Assembly (NCBI GenBank): GCA_041569895.1
Contig: JBFFXF010000010.1
Coordinates: forward strand, 1 to 50,463
DNA length: 50,463 nucleotides
Source: JBFFXF01 sp041569895
GTDB taxonomy: Bacteria > Planctomycetota > UBA8108 > JACQVS01
Direction: 5' to 3'
Below, piece by piece: positions 8,381-16,838 of this stretch. The number at the start of each line of letters is the position of its first letter. Within the stretch, counting starts at the first letter, position 1. A model generated the notes under the pieces. The model was not told the origin of the DNA. It searched no databases and saw only the letters and a list, made by a program, of their open reading frames with translations. Position numbers and translations under genes: made by a program.

Positions 8381-10039
8381 ATGCATCACCGCCCGGTGTC
8401 GTTCCTGATCGCCGTCGTCGTCCTGTCCTCGGCCGGATCGGCGCTCGCCGACATCCTCGTCGAGGACACCACGTGGTCCGGGGACGTTCTCGTCGAGAGG
8501 GACCTCGAGGTGCCGTCGGGCGTCACGTTGCGGATCGAGCCGGGGACGACGGTGTCGCTGGCGAGCGCCGTGTCGGTGCGGGTCTCGGGCGCGCTGATGG
8601 CGATGGGCACGAAGGCCCGGCCGATCACCTTCACGCGGGCGACGGCCGCTCCGTGGGGGCGCCTGCTCTTCCTCGGCGCGGCGGACAGCCGGTTCGAGCA
8701 CTGCATCGTCGAGTACTCCGACTGCGAGGGCGATCACAAGGACTACTACGACGACGGCGGCTCGAACTGTGACCCGCCCGACAACCGTCCGCCGAGGAGT
8801 TACTTCCAGGCGGTGGTCGTCGTCGCGAGCCACGTGGACTTCGACAGCTGCACCTTCCGCAACCTCCCCGACGCCGGCGCCGGCGCCGAGGGCGACGCCA
8901 TCGCCGTCATCTCGGACGACCCGGAGATTCCCGGCGAGGCGAGTGCGACCATCGTCGGCTGCGAGTTCCTGTCGATCGGGCAGGGGATCCACACGCGATA
9001 CTCGTACGTCCTCGTCGAGGACTGTTATTTCACCGGCCACAACGGCGACAACGACGACATCGACCTCTACGGGGAGAGCACGCCGGCCCCGCTGATCCGC
9101 AACAACCTCTTCGTCGATCCGAATCACGACGACATGATCAACCCGACCGCCTGCTCGGCGGTGATCGTCGGAAACATCATCTCGGGCAGCGACGACCACG
9201 GCATCGTGCTGCGCGATCGTTGCGATCCGGTGCTGATCAACAACGTCGTCTACGACTGCAGCAGCGCCGGCATCGCCGTGCAGAACACCTGCGACGCGCT
9301 CCTGATCAACAACACCATCGTCGACTGCGGCCGCGGCATCCGTTTCTTCGATCACACGGGGCGCTGGGACGAGCCGTACTGCCTGGCGCCCGGAAGCGGT
9401 CGCGCGACGCTGATCAACTGCGTCATCTGGGACTGCCCGACGACGCTCCTGCTGACGGACAGCCCCGCCCCGGGCGATCCCGGATCACATGCGACGTTGA
9501 TCCACTGCGACATCCAGGGCGGCGAGAGCCGGATGTCGATCTCGGCGTCGTCGACCGTGACCTGGGGGGACGGGAACATCAGCGCCGACCCGCTCTTCGC
9601 CGATCCCGCCAACGGGGACTTCAGGTTGCGAGAGGGCTCGCCACTGATCGATGCGGGGACCGCGGATCGGGCGCCCGACTCGGACATCGATGGCCACGGT
9701 CGTCCCTGCGGCGACGGCGTCGACATCGGCGCCACCGAGTTCGGTCAGTGCGGCGTCGAGCCGGTGGTTCGCTTCGTCCGCGCTGACGCCAACGCCGACG
9801 GCACCATCGACGTGTCGGATGCCGTCACCGTCCTGCTGCACCTCTTCCGCGGCGGATCGCTGTCGTGTCAGAAGGGCGCGGACGCCGACGACAGCGGGGT
9901 GCTCGACGTCACCGATGCGATCCACACCCTGCGCTTCATCTTCACCGGCGGACCGCCGCCGCCTGCTCCGTCGGTGACGTGCGGCCGCGACCCGACCGAT
10001 GACTCGCTCACCTGCGACGCGCACGCGGCGTGTCCCTGA
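8381..10039 (+). CDS. Secreted parallel beta-helix protein with C-terminal dockerin-type repeat pair
   Basis: The ATG is followed by a signal peptide (MHHRPVSFLIAVVVLSSAGSALA). The 552-residue protein contains a right-handed beta-helix from about residue 25 to 430, with repeated coils such as VEDCYFTGHNGDNDDIDLYG and GIAVQNTCDALLINNTIVDC and the PLFADPANGDFRLREGSPLIDAG motif common in planctomycete polymorphic outer proteins. The C-terminus has two calcium-binding dockerin-type loops, DANADGTIDVSDAV and DADDSGVLDVTDAI, separated by a Cys-containing linker and closed by a terminal Cys-rich tail. The role is probably extracellular polysaccharide binding or lysis. The dockerin pair suggests attachment to a partner or to the cell surface. 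Substrate unknown. Confidence 0.85.
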   Translation: MHHRPVSFLIAVVVLSSAGSALADILVEDTTWSGDVLVERDLEVPSGVTLRIEPGTTVSLASAVSVRVSGALMAMGTKARPITFTRATAAPWGRLLFLGAADSRFEHCIVEYSDCEGDHKDYYDDGGSNCDPPDNRPPRSYFQAVVVVASHVDFDSCTFRNLPDAGAGAEGDAIAVISDDPEIPGEASATIVGCEFLSIGQGIHTRYSYVLVEDCYFTGHNGDNDDIDLYGESTPAPLIRNNLFVDPNHDDMINPTACSAVIVGNIISGSDDHGIVLRDRCDPVLINNVVYDCSSAGIAVQNTCDALLINNTIVDCGRGIRFFDHTGRWDEPYCLAPGSGRATLINCVIWDCPTTLLLTDSPAPGDPGSHATLIHCDIQGGESRMSISASSTVTWGDGNISADPLFADPANGDFRLREGSPLIDAGTADRAPDSDIDGHGRPCGDGVDIGATEFGQCGVEPVVRFVRADANADGTIDVSDAVTVLLHLFRGGSLSCQKGADADDSGVLDVTDAIHTLRFIFTGGPPPPAPSVTCGRDPTDDSLTCDAHAACP

Positions 10040-10077
10040 TCGCAAGGCTTTCCGCACAGGGCGCAAGAGGCGTCGAG

Positions 10078-10100
10078 CTTCCGGCGCGCGCGCTCGGAAG
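10078..10100. terminator. Possible bidirectional hairpin between convergent genes
   Basis: CTTCCG and CGGAAG flank an 11-base GC-rich loop in the 97-base gap between two convergent genes. There is no U-tract, so this is only a candidate. Confidence 0.35.
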
Positions 10101-10136
10101 AGCTGCTCTCCGCTTGTATCTAAACGAGAACGACAC

Positions 10137-12626
10137 TCACTCCGAGCATGACGTCGGACCGTCGCAGCTCAGCGTCTCGCGCTCCGAGAGCCCGCAACCC
10201 GGGTACGGCGAAGCCGGCTCCCGCCCCCCGCCAAACAGGAAGTTGAGCAGGTAGATCGCATCGGTGAGATCGATGACGCCCGTCGAGTCCGCATCCGCGG
10301 CCGCGGAGCAGCAGAGGACGCCGCCAGTCTTGAACAGCCAGTCGAGCGTCGTCACCGCGTCGCTGATCTCGGTCTGTCCGTCGCAGTTGCTGTCGCCGCG
10401 GATGAACGCGATCGGCGTGTCGCCCTCGGAAACGCGTCCGATCACCTCGATCTCCGCCATCGCCACGCCCGGCTTGCCGCCGTACGAGCCGGAGACGTTC
10501 TCCTCGTGGATGACGAGCTGGAGGCGATCGATCGCGCGGGAGGCGTCGAGAGCGAGGCTCGTCCCGGTGACCGCGATCGGCCCCTCGACCACGCCGCGAC
10601 TCCGGACCTCTCTGCCGAGCAGGCTGATGACGCGCACCGAGCGGATCTGCTGATCCAGCCGCGGACGCTCGCCATCCCCCGACGGGGGCGCGTAGAGGAC
10701 GATCTCGCGGGCCCGAATCGGCTGCTCCCATCGCAGCTCGAGGCTCGCCGATCGAGTCTCCGCCGCCCACTCGGAGCGGACGTCCCCCGTGCGACGATCG
10801 AGGAGGTTCTCCGGCCGCTGCACGAGCACCAGGTCCGTCAGCGGCGTCCGGCGCGATGAGCTCGCGATGATGTCGGCGCTCGGCGCCATATTGGTCCACT
10901 GGAACCCGGCCGGCACCGGAAGCATCGAGTGGCCGACGTGGCACCCGATGCACCGCGCCTGCTCCCCGGCCAGCCCGAAGTTGTGTCCACCGACGTGGAA
11001 GACCTGACCGTCGCGACCGACGGGAATCCGGTTGTCGCTCGTGCGCAGCATCTCGAAGAGCGACACCCCGCCGGGGAGCTCGACCTCGATCCTCCCCGTG
11101 CGGTCGATGTCGCGGCGCGCGATCAGCACCGGCTCGTCCGGCGTCGCCAGGCCGGTCCGCTGCGGGTTCATGTAGAACTCGATCGCGAGGCCCTCGACGG
11201 CCGGCGGCGCGTTGCCGACCGGCACACCGATCGACGCGTTGCCGAAGATGTTCTCGACGACGAAGGTGAACTTCCCGCCGCGCTCGAAGGCCTCCTCGAC
11301 CGTGGCGGGTGGCTGATCGGAAAGCCTGAGCTTGACGCGATCGCGGATGATCGGCGGCACGGGTCGCGGCTCGAGCGGCACCGCCCCGACTTCCCAGGTG
11401 CCGGGGATGCGGTGCAACGGCTGGAGCTTGCCGCCGGCGTCCTGCAGGTGCAGGTCGTAGTCTCCGGAATCGGGGCTGGTGGCGCTGACGATCAGCCGGC
11501 CGTCGGGCAGCACGTCGGCGGATGCGTAGATCCGGTCGATCGGCTCCTCGCCGAAGTCGAACGTCTGCGGCCCGCCGAGCGCATCGGGCGGCGCCGCGCC
11601 GCGACGCACGGTGCGCAGACCGTCACCGCGAGGCAGCCCGAGGAACGGTGTGCGCGGGATGAAGAGCGCGTAGATGGTGCCGTCCCGGTCGAACGTCGGA
11701 CGCCACGCCTGGGTGAGCTCGCGGTCGAGCCCGACCCCGGCGAGCATCGCCATGCCGGAGCCGTCCGGATTGATGTCGGCGAGGAACCAGCTGTTGAGGC
11801 CAGGGAACTCCTCGTCGGTGAGCGCCCGGGACACCGGCGGCAGCGGCTCGCCGTCGACCGGCATCGGCTCGAGGTCACCGTAACCCGGTGAGCCCGGCGG
11901 CACGGTGGGATCGTCGGGATCCTCCTCGCCAGACGGCGTGACGCCGAAGATCGCGCTCCGCCACCAGCGCGAGTAGACGATCTTGCCGGTCACCGGATCG
12001 ATCGCCGGCGTGTCGGCGCCAAAGCGCTCCGTGGTGATGCGGTGCAGGTCGCTGCCATCCTCGTTGACGACGTAGAGGTTGGTGCCGCGCTTGCGGCCGT
12101 CGGGCGCGACCACCGGATACCGCGTCGACACGAAGACGATGCGACCGTCCGGCAAGTACGCCGGATCGACGTCGTCGTAACCGCGCAGCGCGCTCGCCGC
12201 CGCGCCGAAGGGCGTCAGGTCGAGCTGTCGGTCGGACCGCGTCACCTGCCGCAGTCCGCTGCCGTCGGCGTTGACCTCGTAGATTCGCCAGGCTCTCTCG
12301 GTGCGCGAGTAGCCTGAGAATACCACCCGATCGCCGCCCCACGACACGTCCGGATCCATGACATCGATCAGGGCCGCCGCATCCTTCGTGCCATCGACGA
12401 GGACGCGGAGGGCGCCGGCGGCCTCGCGCACGAGGAGGCGACCGCTCGTGGCCTTCTCGATGGCGGCCGGCCGGACCGCGGAGTCCGGATCGACCCGAAG
12501 ATCACGCGACGCGAAGACGACGGGGACGTCGGCGGCGCCTGCCGCGACGCCTGCCGACAGCGCCCAGAGAGCGCCGACGACGGTCGCCAGGACCGTGGAG
12601 AGGTGAACAGAACGCAGACGCGCCAT
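10137..12626 (-). CDS. Secreted TolB-like propeller protein with CxxCH haem motif (HzsA-like) and dockerin repeats
   Basis: The start was chosen at the ATG with an AAAGGGGG Shine-Dalgarno and a signal peptide (residues 1-32). The 829-residue product begins with TolB/PD40-type propeller blades, for example DVDPAYLPDGRIVFVSTR and AWRPTFDRDGTIYALF. A middle region contains one c-type haem motif, CIGCH (Cys559, Cys562, His563), followed by a discoidin-like beta domain (about 620-740). It ends in two dockerin-type loops, DSNCDGQTEISDAV and DADSTGVIDLTDAI. This propeller plus CxxCH arrangement resembles the hydrazine-synthase alpha-subunit-like family seen in planctomycetes. It does not imply hydrazine chemistry. 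It lies 56 bases after the dockerin/cohesin-like gene on the same strand and may be co-transcribed with it. Confidence 0.8.
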   Translation of the reverse strand: MARLRSVHLSTVLATVVGALWALSAGVAAGAADVPVVFASRDLRVDPDSAVRPAAIEKATSGRLLVREAAGALRVLVDGTKDAAALIDVMDPDVSWGGDRVVFSGYSRTERAWRIYEVNADGSGLRQVTRSDRQLDLTPFGAAASALRGYDDVDPAYLPDGRIVFVSTRYPVVAPDGRKRGTNLYVVNEDGSDLHRITTERFGADTPAIDPVTGKIVYSRWWRSAIFGVTPSGEEDPDDPTVPPGSPGYGDLEPMPVDGEPLPPVSRALTDEEFPGLNSWFLADINPDGSGMAMLAGVGLDRELTQAWRPTFDRDGTIYALFIPRTPFLGLPRGDGLRTVRRGAAPPDALGGPQTFDFGEEPIDRIYASADVLPDGRLIVSATSPDSGDYDLHLQDAGGKLQPLHRIPGTWEVGAVPLEPRPVPPIIRDRVKLRLSDQPPATVEEAFERGGKFTFVVENIFGNASIGVPVGNAPPAVEGLAIEFYMNPQRTGLATPDEPVLIARRDIDRTGRIEVELPGGVSLFEMLRTSDNRIPVGRDGQVFHVGGHNFGLAGEQARCIGCHVGHSMLPVPAGFQWTNMAPSADIIASSSRRTPLTDLVLVQRPENLLDRRTGDVRSEWAAETRSASLELRWEQPIRAREIVLYAPPSGDGERPRLDQQIRSVRVISLLGREVRSRGVVEGPIAVTGTSLALDASRAIDRLQLVIHEENVSGSYGGKPGVAMAEIEVIGRVSEGDTPIAFIRGDSNCDGQTEISDAVTTLDWLFKTGGVLCCSAAADADSTGVIDLTDAIYLLNFLFGGGREPASPYPGCGLSERETLSCDGPTSCSE

Positions 12627-12682
12627 CAAGACCCCCTTTCGGCCGGCTCCTTCCGGCACACGGATGCTGATCGCTCACAGGA

Positions 12683-14626
12683 TCAAAAGAAACACTCGAA
12701 CTCGTCCGACGTCAGGTCGAGACCGGGTTCGGGGAAGGGCGGCGGCAACTCCGGACCGCCCAGAAACAGGAAGCTCAGGATTCTCACGGCATCGGTGATG
12801 TTGACGGTCCCGTCGTCGTCTGCATCCGACTCGTCCAGACAGACCGGGCGCGAGTTGCCGAGGAAGAGGAAGTTGAGAATGTGCGAGCTGTCCGCGATGT
12901 CGACGCGCCCGTCGTGGTTCGAGTCACCGCGCAAGATGCCCTGGAGCTCGCCCTCGACGACGCGGATGCGACCCGCAGCGAGGTTGGCCGGCAGCCGTGA
13001 GGCCCCGGCCGAGACCAGCTCGTTCTTGAGCGCCACCGGGCCGAAGCCGGCGCCATCCGGGCCGTTGGTCGGCTGGATGACGATCTCCGTCCCCGGCCGG
13101 GCCTCCAGGGAGACGCGCCCGACGATCGAGAAGACGTGCAGGTTCTCCCCCGGGGCCACCGGCAGCGCGGTTCCCCGGAGCGACGGCACCACCGCGACGA
13201 CGACGACGTTCTCATCGCCGCGGAGCCGGCGCACGGCCAAGTACGAGCTCCGCACCGGGACGCCGTCGAGGAGCGCCCCGGTGAAGCTCACCGCGTTGCC
13301 GGGCACGGTGTCGAAGAGGTCCGGATCGACGTCGATCAGGACCTGAAACGCCTCGACCTCCTCCGAGATCGACACGAGCACGGGAACGCGGACCACCTGT
13401 CCGGGCACCGCCTCCGCCTCGCCGATGGCGATCGTGTCCTCGGTCGTCAGGGGCGGCGTCGTCGTGTCCTCGGCGCAGCCGAGCCGGTCGAGCGTCGGGT
13501 CCGGCCCGGTGGACAGGAACGGGTCGGGAGGCGGAAGCCCCTCGAGGTGGAGATGATTCAGGAGGAAGACGACGTCCGACATCGAGATGCCGCCGTCGTC
13601 GTTGGTGTCGGCGGCGTCGAGGCACGCCGGCACCGTCTCGTCATCGCCATCGAAGAGGAGGCGACCGAGAAGCACCGAGTCGGCGATCGAGACCTGCCCG
13701 TCCAGGTTGATGTCGCCGCGGGCGAAATCGAGCGTCGGACCGTCCGGCGGGCCGATCGGGATGTCGGGCGGGCCGCAGTCCGGCACGCTGCTCGGCGAGT
13801 CCGGACTCGTGCAGCCCGTGTTGCCGAGCGCCTCGGGCACGGCGAGCGTGTCGCCGACGAGCGACGGCAGGATCGCCCGGCCGGTCTCGAACACGACGAG
13901 CTCCGCTTGCTCGACGACGACCTCGTAGTCTCCTGCCGGCGTGTCTCCCTCGAGGCAGACCTGGATCTGCATCGCGGGCTGGGTCTCGCCGGGCTCGATG
14001 GTCGTCACGCCGACGAGCGTCGACAGGAACCCGAGACGCAACGCGCCGTCGAACGGCCTGGCGCCCGCGAAGCCGGCGGCGAGCGTTCCCGAGAGGTCGG
14101 TGGCGCTCAACACCGACCCGAAGCGGGCGCCCTCGATCCGGATGATGGCGAAGTAGCCGGCGAGATCGACGGTGTTCGTGACGAACACGTTGAACGTCGC
14201 GCGGCCGGTGGCGTCCGCGATGGCGTTGGACACGCGGAACACCGAGTCCGGCTCCTCCGCCGGCGGCTCGACGGCGTACTCGCGGCAATCAATCTCGTCC
14301 TGGTGGCCCTCGCCCGGCTCGGGGAACGGGCGACACGGGGGCAAACCACCGAGGACGAGGTAATTCAGGAGAAAGATCGAATCGGTGAGGTTCAGGGAGT
14401 CGTCGGCGTTGACGTCCGCCGTGCGCATGCAGCCCGGAGGCTGGTTGCCCCGGAAGAGGAAGCTGAGCAGGAAGTGCGAGTCCGCGACCGAAGCCACCCC
14501 GTCCTGGTTGATGTCGCCGCGCAGGTAGGGTATGGCGTCGACCCGGCCGGCGGGCACGAGGGCGAGGACGGCGACGAGCGCCAATCGGCGAGCGGTGCGC
14601 CGTGCGCCGTGTGTGGTGTGTTGCAT
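12683..14626 (-). CDS. Secreted protein with three dockerin-type pairs and two cohesin-like beta-sandwiches
   Basis: The ATG has a GAGGGG Shine-Dalgarno and begins a signal peptide (MQHTTHGARRTARRLALVAV). The 647-residue product alternates domains: dockerin-type pair at about 35-115 (DINQDGVASVADSH, DVNADDSLNLTDSI), beta-sandwich at about 125-265, second pair near 310-400 (DINLDGQVSIADSV, DTNDDGGISMSDVV), beta-sandwich near 405-560 with the cohesin-like VPGQVVRVPVLVSI and FQVLIDVDPDLF strands, and a third pair at the C-terminus (DSNHDGRVDIADSS, DADDDGTVNITDAV). Each linker has a Cys before the second loop. No catalytic domain is visible, so it looks like a scaffold or adhesion protein. The cohesin resemblance is by motif only and needs a structure-based test. 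Confidence 0.8.
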   Translation of the reverse strand: MQHTTHGARRTARRLALVAVLALVPAGRVDAIPYLRGDINQDGVASVADSHFLLSFLFRGNQPPGCMRTADVNADDSLNLTDSIFLLNYLVLGGLPPCRPFPEPGEGHQDEIDCREYAVEPPAEEPDSVFRVSNAIADATGRATFNVFVTNTVDLAGYFAIIRIEGARFGSVLSATDLSGTLAAGFAGARPFDGALRLGFLSTLVGVTTIEPGETQPAMQIQVCLEGDTPAGDYEVVVEQAELVVFETGRAILPSLVGDTLAVPEALGNTGCTSPDSPSSVPDCGPPDIPIGPPDGPTLDFARGDINLDGQVSIADSVLLGRLLFDGDDETVPACLDAADTNDDGGISMSDVVFLLNHLHLEGLPPPDPFLSTGPDPTLDRLGCAEDTTTPPLTTEDTIAIGEAEAVPGQVVRVPVLVSISEEVEAFQVLIDVDPDLFDTVPGNAVSFTGALLDGVPVRSSYLAVRRLRGDENVVVVAVVPSLRGTALPVAPGENLHVFSIVGRVSLEARPGTEIVIQPTNGPDGAGFGPVALKNELVSAGASRLPANLAAGRIRVVEGELQGILRGDSNHDGRVDIADSSHILNFLFLGNSRPVCLDESDADDDGTVNITDAVRILSFLFLGGPELPPPFPEPGLDLTSDEFECFF

Positions 14627-14666
14627 GGAGACCCCTCTCGACGGAGATCCAACGCTCCAGGGGGGC

Positions 14667-14672
14667 ATTGTA
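14667..14672 (-). promoter_or_regulatory. Candidate -10 box (TACAAT) for the dockerin/cohesin-like gene
   Basis: TACAAT on the minus strand lies about 40 bases before the start codon at 14626, in a small AT-rich patch of the 188-base gap after the amidohydrolase gene. I see no good -35 hexamer at normal spacing, so this is only a candidate. Confidence 0.3.
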
Positions 14673-14814
14673 TGCAAAAGCCCGACCGGACGCGATCCGC
14701 CGGGGGCCGATCCGAAACGCGCGACAGCACGCAAAGCGCGGCGCTGCAACCATTCCCGACCGCCCGCGGTGCGTCCCGGAAGCCGCCGTACCCCACCGCG
14801 CAGTAAAGCAGCTT

Positions 14815-15561
14815 TTACAGCGTTCGCCGGGCCCGTCCGCCGGCGAGGACGATCTCCTCGAGCGTCTCGATGATGCCGGTCTCGATCTCTCGACGGCGAG
14901 TCGCTCGCGGCGCGAGGTGCTTCTGATTCACCTCGAGCTCGATCCCCAGGTAGCGCGACGGCGCGAAACGTCGGCGGAGCGCCGTCGTCAGGCCATCGGC
15001 GGCGCCGCGATACGGCGTGTTGCGCAACACGCGGAGGCCGGGCAACCCCTCGGCGAGCGATCGACGCCAGAGCGCGCACAGCTCGCGCTCGCCGCGACGG
15101 CGCGGATCGTAGAGGAGCGAGACGTCGGCGCGCCGCACCTCGCCGGAGAGCACCGGCGTGAAGGTGTGGACGCCGACATGGAGCACCCGGGCGCCGTCCC
15201 CGACGAGCACGCTCACCCGCGACGCGACGCGATCGCGGTGGGGCCGGTGATGGCGCTCGAGAATGCGACGCTTCTCATCAGCGTCGAGGTCGCGGGTGAC
15301 CTCGGAGAAGACGCGCGGATTGTGGCTCGAGCGATTCGGGTCGACGAGCAGGCGCGTCACCGTCGATGCGATGAGCGGCGCCCCGAGACGCCGGGCGATC
15401 TTCCGGGCGAGCTCGATGCCGCCCGGGTCCCAGCCGCGGTGGCTCCTCAGCAGGCGCTCGCGACCACGAAAAAGCGACGCATACCGTCGCGGCACGGCGT
15501 TGCCCGCGTGCTCGCACGTGACGAGGAGCCGGAGGCGCGAGGCTCGCTCACGCCCGCTCAT
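14815..15561 (-). CDS. N-formylglutamate amidohydrolase-like protein
   Basis: This 248-residue protein has the family's N-terminal LLVTCEHAGNAVP motif, a GWDPGGIELAR segment, DPNRSSHNPR, the metal-site region HVGVHTFTP and a C-terminal ELEVNQKHL. These are typical of the N-formylglutamate amidohydrolase (FGase) family, zinc enzymes that cleave acylated glutamate or related amides. It is the last gene of the four-gene amidoligase cluster, so it may hydrolyse or edit the conjugate made by the two ligases rather than act in histidine degradation. I start it at the ATG in the third unit of a 15-base tandem repeat. GTG codons in the two upstream units (15576 and 15591) are in frame, and the one at 15591 overlaps the upstream stop as GTGA. 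Confidence 0.8.
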   Translation of the reverse strand: MSGRERASRLRLLVTCEHAGNAVPRRYASLFRGRERLLRSHRGWDPGGIELARKIARRLGAPLIASTVTRLLVDPNRSSHNPRVFSEVTRDLDADEKRRILERHHRPHRDRVASRVSVLVGDGARVLHVGVHTFTPVLSGEVRRADVSLLYDPRRRGERELCALWRRSLAEGLPGLRVLRNTPYRGAADGLTTALRRRFAPSRYLGIELEVNQKHLAPRATRRREIETGIIETLEEIVLAGGRARRTL

Positions 15562-15599
15562 ACGCCGTTCGCTCACACGCCATTCGCTCACACGCCATT
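15555..15599. repeat. Three 15-base tandem units across a stop/start junction
   Basis: Units CGCTCACACGCCATT, two perfect and one with two changes, run from the end of the GCS2-type ligase gene into the amidohydrolase start. On the minus strand each unit carries either GTG or ATG at the same offset, so each unit supplies a possible start codon. The first unit also holds the upstream TGA stop. Confidence 0.85.
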
Positions 15600-16838
15600 G
15601 AAGAGCTCTCCCCCTCGCAGGCAGTCGCAGAGACGGCGGTAGACATCGGCGAGTCGCTGCCGGCTCGGCTCGCCCCCGAGCGCCGACGCGATGCGCCGGG
15701 CGAGCGTGCCGCGATCGAGCACGGCGCGCAGGGCGTCGTCCCACTCGCTCCCCGCGACGTCCGGCGCGCACAGCGTCTCGCCGGCGATGTGTCTCCAGAG
15801 CTCGCCGACCGTGGCCCGCCGCCCGGCGTGCCCGAACGCCTCGAGGTACGCCGGGTTGTCGATGACCGCGTCCTCCGCCGCGGTCGTGGCGGCATCGAGA
15901 ATCGCGGCGAGCGGCGCGACCTCGAGCCGATCCTGCGCGACCCGGTCGCTCCAGCGGCCGGAGGCGAGAGCCTCGACGGCCGCGACCACGAGCGCCGCGA
16001 CGGCGAGGTCGGCACGCGGGCACTCCTGCACGTCGAGCAGCCGGATCTCGATGGCGCCGCGATCGAAGCGGGCGATGGCGCCGCGGGCGTTGAGCCACTC
16101 GTGACGGAGGATGCCCTCGGGATCGTACGGCGCGATGTCCCGGTACATCCTCTCGAGGATCTCCGACTCGTACTCGGCGCGCGAGGAGACCACCTCCGGG
16201 ATGACGTCGCCGCTCACGGACGGCACGCGCCGGGCGTTCCGCCGGTACACCGAGAGGCGTGTGTCGAGCATTCCGGAGAGACGACCGTCGACGACCGGAG
16301 AGCTCGCCGCGAGACCCGGGAGGATCGGCAGCACAAGGCGGATCGCCGCGTGCAGCCGGCCGAACTCGTCGTCGTTCGCGAAGGGCAGGTTGATGTGCGT
16401 GCTCTGCAGGTTCGACCAGCCGTGTCCGCTGCACCCGAAGATTCGGTCGAAGGCGGTGTAGACCGGGCTGTACTCGTGCGGCCAGAGGCGGGTGTCGGTC
16501 GCGGGGTCCATCCACGGGTGCATCGCCGTCGACATCAGCCGCCCGCGGTGCGTCGAGAGGATGCGCTCGATGGCGCCGACCTGCTCCTGGAACGCGTCGG
16601 CGAGACCCGAGAGGCTCGGCGCCGGTCCATTCGTCTTCAGCTCGATGACGTGGAGGACCAGCTCGTTCGACCACGCGAGGTCGCCGAGCTCGACCTCGGA
16701 GACGTACTCGCCGGCGATGGAGCGCAGGACCTCGTCGCAGATCGGCAGCACGTCGAGCCCGGCTTCGTCGACGATCATGTACTCGATCTCGACCCCGAAA
16801 CCCTCGAAGAGGTGGATCGGCGCGTCAGGCTCGGACAC
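15588..16838 (-). CDS. GCS2-type carboxylate-amine ligase (glutamate-cysteine ligase family 2)
   Basis: A GTG start gives 416 residues and overlaps the upstream ATP-grasp gene by 14 bases. The N-terminus has FGVEIEYMIVD, the family's metal-binding Glu motif. HPWMDP, LQSTHINLPFAND and the DVQECPRADLAVAAL stretch match GCS2/YbdK-type ligases. The family joins an amino group to a carboxylate, often on glutamate, using ATP. In this cluster it probably acts with the RimK-like ligase on the same peptide or metabolite, as proposed for amidoligase gene neighbourhoods. Glutathione synthesis is less likely because the neighbours do not fit it. The stop falls in a 15-base tandem array. Confidence 0.82.
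   Translation of the reverse strand: MSEPDAPIHLFEGFGVEIEYMIVDEAGLDVLPICDEVLRSIAGEYVSEVELGDLAWSNELVLHVIELKTNGPAPSLSGLADAFQEQVGAIERILSTHRGRLMSTAMHPWMDPATDTRLWPHEYSPVYTAFDRIFGCSGHGWSNLQSTHINLPFANDDEFGRLHAAIRLVLPILPGLAASSPVVDGRLSGMLDTRLSVYRRNARRVPSVSGDVIPEVVSSRAEYESEILERMYRDIAPYDPEGILRHEWLNARGAIARFDRGAIEIRLLDVQECPRADLAVAALVVAAVEALASGRWSDRVAQDRLEVAPLAAILDAATTAAEDAVIDNPAYLEAFGHAGRRATVGELWRHIAGETLCAPDVAGSEWDDALRAVLDRGTLARRIASALGGEPSRQRLADVYRRLCDCLRGGELFNGV

Noticed and set aside
8039..9355. Minus-strand frame of 438 codons opposite the beta-helix gene
   Set aside because: It is Val/Asp/Arg-rich shadow sequence. The plus strand has a signal peptide, beta-helix coils and dockerin loops.
10137..12626. 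Hydrazine synthase function (anammox)
   Set aside because: Only the propeller and one CxxCH are shared in layout. No hydrazine synthase beta/gamma subunit or other anammox gene is present.
14815..16674. Long minus-strand frame starting well upstream of the amidohydrolase
   Set aside because: Its N-terminal 370 codons are a shadow of the GCS2-type ligase. The real protein begins at the ATG near 15561.
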